IMG/VR virus record: IMGVR_UViG_3300032288_000616
Location: 1 to 34,640 of that record
Length of the DNA stretch: 34,640 nt
Reading direction: 5' to 3' (one strand)
Source of the DNA: a virus
The position numbers and the translations under genes were made by a program. The notes below the pieces were generated by a model, which was not told where the DNA came from, searched no databases, and worked only from the letters and a program-made list of their open reading frames with translations. Of this stretch, positions 29,109 to 34,640 are shown in pieces (positions within the stretch are counted from its first letter, which is position 1; each line of letters begins with the position of its first letter).

Positions 29109-29405
29109 TTACACCGATGCTTTGCTGAACCAAGCGTAATCGCCTGATGCCAGAGCAACTGCTGGGCTGGTGTACGAACCACCAGAAGCAGTAGCTACAA
29201 AGGTTGAAGCATCAACTGAGCAATCTGCATCAGATGCAGCAATTGTTGCTCCAGCTTTAGCTAGAACGTACAAACGACCATCCGAACCAAACACTTGCAG
29301 ACCGAGAGGGCCGCTCGTGGGGACAGCCGTACCTGCGCTGTTGGTGTTGGTGGTAACGGTGCTAGTTAGGGTAGCACCGATGACTGGCGAGACTGAATAA
29401 GCCAT
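29109..29405 (-). CDS. Probable head decoration protein, 98 aa
   Basis: AAAGGAAAC precedes the ATG. The protein is beta-rich, A/T/S/G-rich (VIGATLTSTVTTNTNSAGT, LQVFGSDGRLYVLAKAG, SPAVALASGDYAWFSKASV), as expected for a small capsid-surface or cement subunit. It is encoded directly after the major capsid protein and before a terminator, so it is likely made in high amounts. The role is inferred. Confidence 0.62.
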   Translation of the reverse strand: MAYSVSPVIGATLTSTVTTNTNSAGTAVPTSGPLGLQVFGSDGRLYVLAKAGATIAASDADCSVDASTFVATASGGSYTSPAVALASGDYAWFSKASV

Positions 29406-29426
29406 GATAGTTTCCTTTTATGTTAA

Positions 29427-30428
29427 TTAAGCAATCAACACGCCGTTAAACTGTGGGCCAGACGATGTGAGGTTCCCGGCCCAGCCGATTAGCTTCACGA
29501 TTGCGTCTTGGTTAACAGCTTGGCGCTCGCCGCCGATTGGCACGAAGTTGCGATCAACGTGTGGACGGAACATCATGTACTTGGTGTTCAAGAACCACAT
29601 GTGGTTAGCAGTTGCATCGTTACCGATACCACCGTCAAGCACAACGTCAGAAGCCATACCAGCGCCGTAGTACTTCAGGCTTGCAAAACCAGCACCAACG
29701 CCAGAGTTGCCACCATCAGTAATACGCTGAATTGCTTGCAGCGACTGGAGGTACAGGCTGTAGTAGTTGTTGTCGCAAACGATAAGGTCAGGCTTATCTG
29801 TTCCACGAATCAACTGAACAGCAACCGAGTCCATGTATTTCTGGATGTTGGAAGCTGAAACTGCTGCGCCGCCATCAGTAGCACCAGAGTAAGCAACAGA
29901 GCGCCAGAACGACCAAGTAGCACGGTTAATGCCACCGTATGTACCAGACGAAGGTGCATCAGGAACGGCTGCGCCCAGACCAGTAATGTTCTTGCCGCTG
30001 TTACCAGTACCGTCAAGATAAATATCCTGCGAGATACGGTTAGCCAACTGAGCTTCAGCAACTTGCATACGACCATCGAGCAAGTCGATGATTGCTTCTT
30101 TGCCGCTGTTCTGGATCATTTCCAGACCAGAAATCGACACGGCTGCTGCGTACTGAGTAATCGAGAACTGAGCTGCCGAAATTGGCGAGTTCTGCGACAC
30201 GTTCAGCACTTCGTAGCCAGAGTACGAATTCGTGTTGTCGGTTGCGCTGTCGGTGTACATAATTTCTTGCAAAATTACGTTACCACCAGAGAATGTCTTT
30301 ACGTTGCCACGTTCTTTGAGGCGGCGCAGCAAAGCGTTGTTGTTTGTTACGTTGTCAGCAAGCTCACCACTACGGCTCTGAATGTTAGTCGCAATGATGT
30401 CGCTGATCGAGCTATTGGCAAATGCCAT
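29427..30428 (-). CDS. Major capsid protein, 333 aa
   Basis: It lies between scaffold and decoration genes, the normal place for the coat protein. GGAG precedes the ATG. The sequence has an N-terminal helical arm (SGELADNVTNNNALLRRLKERG). Beta-rich domains with a capsid-like profile follow (GGNVILQEIMY, AQFSITQYAAAVSISGLEM, NTKYMMFRPHVDRNFVPIGGERQAVNQDAIVKLIGWAGNL). An HK97-type fold is presumed but not provable by eye. The antisense 263-aa frame over this gene and the scaffold gene is judged a shadow. Confidence 0.88.
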   Translation of the reverse strand: MAFANSSISDIIATNIQSRSGELADNVTNNNALLRRLKERGNVKTFSGGNVILQEIMYTDSATDNTNSYSGYEVLNVSQNSPISAAQFSITQYAAAVSISGLEMIQNSGKEAIIDLLDGRMQVAEAQLANRISQDIYLDGTGNSGKNITGLGAAVPDAPSSGTYGGINRATWSFWRSVAYSGATDGGAAVSASNIQKYMDSVAVQLIRGTDKPDLIVCDNNYYSLYLQSLQAIQRITDGGNSGVGAGFASLKYYGAGMASDVVLDGGIGNDATANHMWFLNTKYMMFRPHVDRNFVPIGGERQAVNQDAIVKLIGWAGNLTSSGPQFNGVLIA

Positions 30429-30448
30429 AGTAATCTCCGATTAGGTTA

Positions 30449-31369
30449 TCAAAAGCGCCCATTGAGGCTTTCTATTTGTTCAGCCAACAATGAACGTCTA
30501 TCTTGCGCTTTGGTAGCCGTGTTCACTCCGGGTGTAGAGCTTCGTACGCTGACCGCTGCCGCCCGAGCAGCTTTCGCTGCTTTGTTAGCCGATTCTCGTT
30601 TTGCAGCTTCAGCTTGGGCTTGTTGGCTTTGCTGTAGCTTGCTAGACAGAGCTTCGTCTAGGCGTAATGCTTTGTTGTATGCGTCTTCCAAGTTCTGCGC
30701 CATTCCTGAATTCAGGAGCTGGATCATTGTTGGACGGGCATCCTCAAAAAACTCAGCTTTTTGTGCAAAAGTATCAATTTCGCCTAAAAGAGCTTGGTTT
30801 TGTGCTGCTTCTTGCTGCTGTTTCCATGTCATTACTTCATTTTTAACGCTATAAAGCTCGTTTTGAAGTGCTGACACAGTAGGATCGACAGGCTGTTGTT
30901 GCAGATTGCCGATTTCCCCTAAATTTACACCATATTGCTGAGAAAGACTAGCAAACATCTGTGCTTTCTGCTGCGCTGTTCCGTTACGCAAGACGTTATC
31001 TGCGTTCATCAACGCTTTAATCGCTTGAGGTGGTTCAATCCCAAGCGACTTTAAGTTATTTTGGTACGGTTCAATTGCTTGTTGAATCTGATCTGCAAAT
31101 TGAGCCTTTGAAAGCAGCGGTTCAACGCCACGTTTCATTTCTTCTTCACGCTGCCAAGCATATTCTTTGAGCTTTGGGTCAGCCGTTTGCCAGACTTCGT
31201 GAAAGTCTTTCTTCCACGATGCAGGTGGACGCTCCCAAACTGGCGGTTCTGGCGCAGGTTCAGCCGAAACAGGCGCAGCAGGTTCAATTTCCACTACAGG
31301 CTGTGCATCTTCCGCAGCTTCAAATTGCTGCATCAATAGTTCTTTCCGGTCTAGCTGTTCGTCGCTCAT
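30449..31369 (-). CDS. Scaffolding protein, 306 aa
   Basis: It is immediately upstream of the coat gene. The first 50 residues are acidic and proline/alanine-rich (EPAAPVSAEPAPEPPVWERPP). The body is helical and Q/E/K-rich with coiled-coil stretches (ALQNELYSVKNEVMTWKQQQEAA). The C-terminus is basic (AAKRESANKAAKAARAAAV, KAQDRRSLLAEQIESLNGRF), the usual coat-binding end. GGGAG precedes the ATG. It would guide prohead assembly and then leave. Confidence 0.82.
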   Translation of the reverse strand: MSDEQLDRKELLMQQFEAAEDAQPVVEIEPAAPVSAEPAPEPPVWERPPASWKKDFHEVWQTADPKLKEYAWQREEEMKRGVEPLLSKAQFADQIQQAIEPYQNNLKSLGIEPPQAIKALMNADNVLRNGTAQQKAQMFASLSQQYGVNLGEIGNLQQQPVDPTVSALQNELYSVKNEVMTWKQQQEAAQNQALLGEIDTFAQKAEFFEDARPTMIQLLNSGMAQNLEDAYNKALRLDEALSSKLQQSQQAQAEAAKRESANKAAKAARAAAVSVRSSTPGVNTATKAQDRRSLLAEQIESLNGRF

Positions 31370-31379
31370 AAATACTCCC

Positions 31380-31706
31380 TCAAGTAAATTTTCTGCGTAT
31401 ATCAGTCAAAATTCGCTGTGCTTCTTTATGCGTCATGTTGCCAAGCTGTTGGCGCAATACATCTCGTCTGCTTTCATTAGACGGAGTTGTATATTTGGTT
31501 TCCATTTTCTCGTTGCCCACCTCAATGCAGCCATGTGCTTGTAGGTGTTCACGGTGTCTTGAGCGGCTTGTAATCATTGAGCCATCAATCATTGACTTAT
31601 ATGGCTGAATGTCAGGCATAACAAAAGGGCCGTACAACTTGTCCAAGTGTTCGTCTGAACCTTTCTCAACCAACTTGCCATCCACATAAACGTAAGTCTT
31701 TCTCAT
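31380..31706 (-). CDS. Conserved phage protein upstream of scaffold, 108 aa
   Basis: ATG overlaps the upstream stop. The opening KTYVYVDGKLVEKGS and the segment GPFVMPDIQPYKSMIDGSMITSRSRHREHLQAHGCIEVGNE occur in many phages just before the scaffold gene. ITSRSRHREHLQAHG looks like a short conserved motif. The C-terminus is basic (QRILTDIRRKFT). It probably takes part in head formation; the biochemical role is unknown. Confidence 0.68.
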   Translation of the reverse strand: MRKTYVYVDGKLVEKGSDEHLDKLYGPFVMPDIQPYKSMIDGSMITSRSRHREHLQAHGCIEVGNEKMETKYTTPSNESRRDVLRQQLGNMTHKEAQRILTDIRRKFT

Positions 31707-32143
31707 AGCAGAGCAAGAACCTCCTCATCGTCCATTTCAATATAAGCGTCATAGATTTGCTGAACTCTTGCTAAGTCAGCCATCAACGCATCAAAATCAA
31801 TAGTATTGATAAAATCTATCGACTTTAGTTCGCTTATTGTAGCTTCCTTAATGAAGGGTGCGGCGATTTCTTCAGCTATTAGGGGTTTACCCTCAACCAA
31901 ATGCTCAAATAGCGCAACGACTTCCTCTCTGCGTTTTTTTGCTTTTGCTGCTTCTTTTTCTCGTTGTTCTTTGCGCTTCTTATCGCCATCGTGCATATCA
32001 ATTTCAATAACGGGGACAACACCGCCAACAACGCCTGTAAACGACCCTGAATCGTTTTCATCCGTTGCGTTTAATACGCCCGTGACAACAAGTGTCTGGA
32101 ACGCATTGGGCTGAAACGCATTTATTTGAAAAGCTGCTGCCAT
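31703..32143 (-). CDS. Small virion-region protein with N/F/Q-rich N-terminus, 146 aa
   Basis: AAAGGAT precedes the ATG. The N-terminus holds the tandem phrase INAFQPNAFQT, seen in small phage virion proteins. Then VVPVIEIDMHDGDKKRKEQREKEAAKAKKRR forms a very basic helical stretch (about residues 47-75). The end is acidic (YDAYIEMDDEEVLALL). Opposite charges suggest a scaffold-like or assembly partner. It overlaps the next gene by four bases. Confidence 0.55.
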   Translation of the reverse strand: MAAAFQINAFQPNAFQTLVVTGVLNATDENDSGSFTGVVGGVVPVIEIDMHDGDKKRKEQREKEAAKAKKRREEVVALFEHLVEGKPLIAEEIAAPFIKEATISELKSIDFINTIDFDALMADLARVQQIYDAYIEMDDEEVLALL

Positions 32144-32152
32144 TTCAATCCT

Positions 32153-32554
32153 TTAGGGATTTGCAGGAATCCAAGACTGTGTTGCTTCGTCCCAGATGTA
32201 TGGGCCACCACTCGACGGATACGGTACTGGAGCTTGCCATTCCCATGTCGGAGCGCTAATTATCCACGATGGGAACGGCTGAGGAGCATAAAACACGCCT
32301 ACAACACCGTCTGTAACAACGGATGTGTCTAGCGTAAAACCTACGCCTGCATAGTTTGCTCGTAGCGCTACGCCACCGTCAGGCTTACCGTCTGGCCCGT
32401 AATGAATGCCACCATGCGTGTTGTAAGACGTTTGCCACCATTGCGAGGGGTCACCTACTGCGCCAGAGTCAATAAACGCTTGGTCAGCAGAAATAACTTC
32501 AGCAACGATGCCTTTGTTATCTACGATTGTTAATACTTGTGCAAAATAAGCCAT
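32153..32554 (-). CDS. Conserved phage appendage-region protein, 133 aa
   Basis: The sequence is W/P/Y-rich with the recognisable order VLTIVDNKGIVAEVISADQAFIDSGAVGDPSQWWQTSYNTHGGIHYGPDG and PYIWDEATQSWI at the end. I have seen this pattern in many phages of aquatic bacteria and in cyanophages, always in structural blocks. It is probably a small tail or baseplate-surface protein. No enzymatic motif is present. Confidence 0.6.
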   Translation of the reverse strand: MAYFAQVLTIVDNKGIVAEVISADQAFIDSGAVGDPSQWWQTSYNTHGGIHYGPDGKPDGGVALRANYAGVGFTLDTSVVTDGVVGVFYAPQPFPSWIISAPTWEWQAPVPYPSSGGPYIWDEATQSWIPANP

Positions 32555-32556
32555 GT

Positions 32557-33081
32557 TTAAACTCCGGAGGCTTCAGCAGGAGGTATCCAATTGGGATCAT
32601 GCGCCCAATCAACTGGAGGCAGAGCTGCTAGTTCGTCAACAGTTGTGCAAGCTGTAATGGCTTGAATTTGTGCATCGCATTGCGAGCGGATGGTCTGCCG
32701 CCATGTATCCCAATCCGGTGGGATAAGTGACTTTGTTTCGTAGCCCTTGACCACACGCCAATCGCTTGGTTGCAAGATTGTGTACGCAGTCTGTTGCATT
32801 GCTGTCACGGCGTTGTTTTGCAGCATGAACAGGTCTTTAGGTGTAGCTGTGTAGTTAATTGTTACTACACCGTCTGCGTACACAGGAGCGTCTTGTGATA
32901 TCCAGTAATAGACATCTGAAGGCTGTGCGCCGTAGACCACATCGACCATGCCGATAGCTGCTTTTTCTTCGGGGCTGGACAGGTTGCACCAATTGGCAGG
33001 GTACTGAATACCATCCCACTCAAAGGCTGTGCCAGCGGGGACTAGGAGGGCAATTAAGCCGTTGGAAATAATTGCAAACAT
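32557..33081 (-). CDS. Putative tail-fibre assembly/accessory protein, 174 aa
   Basis: AGGA lies before the ATG. The opening FAIISNGLIALLVPAGTAFEWDGIQYPANWCNL and the later TPKDLFMLQNNAVTAMQQTAYTILQPSDWRVVKGYE belong to a group commonly encoded right after fibre or adhesin genes. This resembles fibre-assembly chaperones by position and size. It follows the LamG/SPRY adhesin with an eight-base gap. The chaperone role is inferred. Confidence 0.6.
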   Translation of the reverse strand: MFAIISNGLIALLVPAGTAFEWDGIQYPANWCNLSSPEEKAAIGMVDVVYGAQPSDVYYWISQDAPVYADGVVTINYTATPKDLFMLQNNAVTAMQQTAYTILQPSDWRVVKGYETKSLIPPDWDTWRQTIRSQCDAQIQAITACTTVDELAALPPVDWAHDPNWIPPAEASGV

Positions 33082-33089
33082 GATATTCC

Positions 33090-34640
33090 TCAGAAGGCTA
33101 GGCTGTTTTTAAATGGGTTGGAAGCGTAGGCAGCGTAAATTATCGTTCCAGCGTTAATATTGTTTGATGTTTGTCTTAGCTTAAATCCATTAGACAAAAA
33201 ATCAAGTGCTACGTCTGCGCCTGTTGCTTCAGCGTCAGCAAGGTTAGGTCTTAACAATTTTGTGACCGCATTATATGTGTCTCGTGCTGAATCAAACACA
33301 AGCCAACTTGCTGCTGCGTCTGTTCTTCTTATTAATAAATATTTTGGTCTAAAACCTGTGTATACAAACGGCCCGTCAGTGCTTGAGTTACCAGTGTAGC
33401 TACCAAATGCGCTAAACCCAGCTATGGGTGTCCAGCAGTATGCGACATAAGTGCCGGTTGACCGGTTTACGTTTGTGGTTGTTCCAATACTAAAAACAGA
33501 AGATGTCGGGGCGGTATTGTTCCAATAAGTTGAGCTTGTATTTGAAGCAGAAGTTGAATCTAAACTTATGCCTTGTGTTGCCCCAAGCGATGCGTGATAA
33601 GAAAGCCAGTTTGTTCCGCTGTCATTGCGTTGTTTAACAATCACCAAACTAGGAGCAACACCCAACCCATGCCCAACAGTCGCATTAGCACCCGTACCCG
33701 TATACGTCACTACACTAAACCCAGCACTAGCATTAACGCTCACAGTCGATGTAATTGTGCCGTTGGTGTTGGTTGTGTTTGTGCCTTGTCCTGCTTGCCA
33801 TTGCCAAGCAACGTAAGTTGCTGCCAAGTTGTTGTAATCGGTGTTTGTGCCAACGGTAAAACCTGCGCTACCAAACGCCGTCAATCCTTGGGTGTCAGTT
33901 GATTCTGCATCTGTAGAATTTGAACTTAAACCTTTTGTTACCCCACGCACAGAATCCGTCAATTTGTTTGTTGTAGCTGCCGAGCGGGATTTAACCCACA
34001 CAAGGTCAGGCTTAAACGCAGCCGTATTGGTCACAGACAATGATGCACCCGTACCCGTATACAAGGTCGCATCCATCACCGTATTGCCTTTGACGATAGT
34101 GCTTGTCGGCAAGTTGTATGTATTTAGGGCTAATGCGCCGCTTGGCAAGCTGTAAGAGAAAGGTCTTTGTCCAAAATTCCAATCAACAGTATCCGTATCA
34201 AATGGCGAGCCAGCAAAACAGAATGTTCCTGTTAATCCGCTGTAAGCAACTCCTTGCGATACGCCATTTTTATAAAAAGTTAGCGAGCCGTTATTAAACA
34301 AAATACTGACAATATCGCCTTGGGCATAACTTGCGCCGTAAGATGATAGCGTACCGTTTGTATATTTGCCACCTTGGTTGTCATACGACCAGCTATTTGC
34401 GTCGCTGCCAACATAAGTAAAAACAGAGTTAGCGTTAGCAATACCAACACGCACCCCGTTTGATCCAGAATTAAGTGAAGTCATTGTGGCTTCAGCATAA
34501 AACGCCGCAGTGCTTGCAAAAAATATAGTGCTGTATGCTCTATACCAACCGCCTGAAGATGTTTGCCGCAAATTGCCGTTTGATACCGTAGAGCTTGGTG
34601 ACTTGTTAACTGGGTTTAATACACAATAGTTAGCCGCCGT
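33090..34640 (-). CDS. LamG/SPRY/DUF7483-like tail adhesin, C-terminal part (gene starts at 912)
   Basis: The frame is open to the right edge, where 34518-34640 repeat bases 1-123; the true start is ATG at 912 in the left copy. A TTG at 34571 is not a real start. Within the 779-aa product, residues about 310-440 carry a SPRY-like domain (GVRVGIANANSVFTYVG, YAQGDIVSILFNNGSLTFYKNGVSQG). Two DUF7483-like units follow (FKPDLVWVKSRS, TDSVRGVTKGL, ATYVAWQWQAGQGTNTTNTNG; then GHGLGVAPSLVIVKQR). A third related segment is at FRPKYLLIRRTDAAASW. The protein is a multi-domain surface-binding tail subunit. Confidence 0.85.
   Translation of the reverse strand, partial: TAANYCVLNPVNKSPSSTVSNGNLRQTSSGGWYRAYSTIFFASTAAFYAEATMTSLNSGSNGVRVGIANANSVFTYVGSDANSWSYDNQGGKYTNGTLSSYGASYAQGDIVSILFNNGSLTFYKNGVSQGVAYSGLTGTFCFAGSPFDTDTVDWNFGQRPFSYSLPSGALALNTYNLPTSTIVKGNTVMDATLYTGTGASLSVTNTAAFKPDLVWVKSRSAATTNKLTDSVRGVTKGLSSNSTDAESTDTQGLTAFGSAGFTVGTNTDYNNLAATYVAWQWQAGQGTNTTNTNGTITSTVSVNASAGFSVVTYTGTGANATVGHGLGVAPSLVIVKQRNDSGTNWLSYHASLGATQGISLDSTSASNTSSTYWNNTAPTSSVFSIGTTTNVNRSTGTYVAYCWTPIAGFSAFGSYTGNSSTDGPFVYTGFRPKYLLIRRTDAAASWLVFDSARDTYNAVTKLLRPNLADAEATGADVALDFLSNGFKLRQTSNNINAGTIIYAAYASNPFKNSLAF
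34518..34640. repeat. Terminal redundancy, right copy (identical to 1-123)
   Basis: Exact copy of the first 123 bases. Bases beyond 34517 should be removed when the genome is treated as circular. Confidence 0.95.

Noticed and set aside
30063-30854. 263-residue plus-strand frame antisense to coat and scaffold genes
   Set aside because: Shadow of two well-supported genes; composition rich in C, R and S is typical of antisense translation.
33170-33190. Half-operator TTAGCTTAA inside the adhesin gene
   Set aside because: Only one arm matches and it is within coding sequence with no promoter nearby.

Overview
The window looks like one complete tailed-phage genome of short-tailed (podovirus, broadly P22-like) architecture, cut at an arbitrary point. 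Bases 1-123 are repeated exactly as 34518-34640, and one long tail-protein reading frame runs off the left end and continues in frame at the right end. The circular unit is therefore 34,517 bp. GC content is moderate (by eye mid-40s percent) and genes are packed with many ATGA-type stop/start overlaps. No tRNA, rRNA, CRISPR array, insertion sequence or integrase was seen. Gene content fits a phage of an aquatic Gram-negative bacterium, possibly a betaproteobacterium, but the host is an inference only.

Layout. A control region (about 12,945-13,835) separates two divergent blocks. Rightward (+), a short early block runs from 13,836 to 17,239: ERF annealing protein, SSB, a PD-(D/E)XK nuclease, then a second promoter and a string of small proteins including a membrane peptide, an HTH protein and a cysteine-rich secreted peptide. 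Leftward (-), a very long block runs from 12,944 down to 1, across the artificial junction, and on from 34,517 down to 17,236. It starts with small early genes, a replisome-organiser-like protein, a Ref-like HNH nuclease and RusA. Then come a zincin-like protein and the terminase subunits, portal, a tail-fibre/adhesin block, scaffold, major capsid protein, a decoration-like protein and a terminator. The tail genes follow: connector proteins, tail hub, GNAT, three ejection-type proteins (one with a lambda-lysozyme-like domain), a second fibre module, and a lysis cassette with holin and GH108 endolysin. The two blocks converge with a 4-bp overlap at 17,236-17,239.

Control. A small Cro/YdaS-like regulator (13,475-13,696) lies beside copies of a 14-bp inverted repeat, TTAAGATAGCTTAA. 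Two exact-symmetry copies and three near copies sit at the start of the regulator gene, in both rightward promoters, upstream of the leftward early operon, and just downstream of a near-consensus promoter in front of the terminase genes. This suggests one small repressor governs early and late transcription. Downstream of the regulator is an approximately 118-nt structured element with its own possible promoter, several nested stems, a possible pseudoknot and a poly-U terminator; it may be a small RNA. Next to it, two DnaA-box-like sites flanked by an 8-bp inverted repeat make a candidate replication origin. No polymerase, primase or replicative helicase was recognised, so replication probably borrows host machinery.
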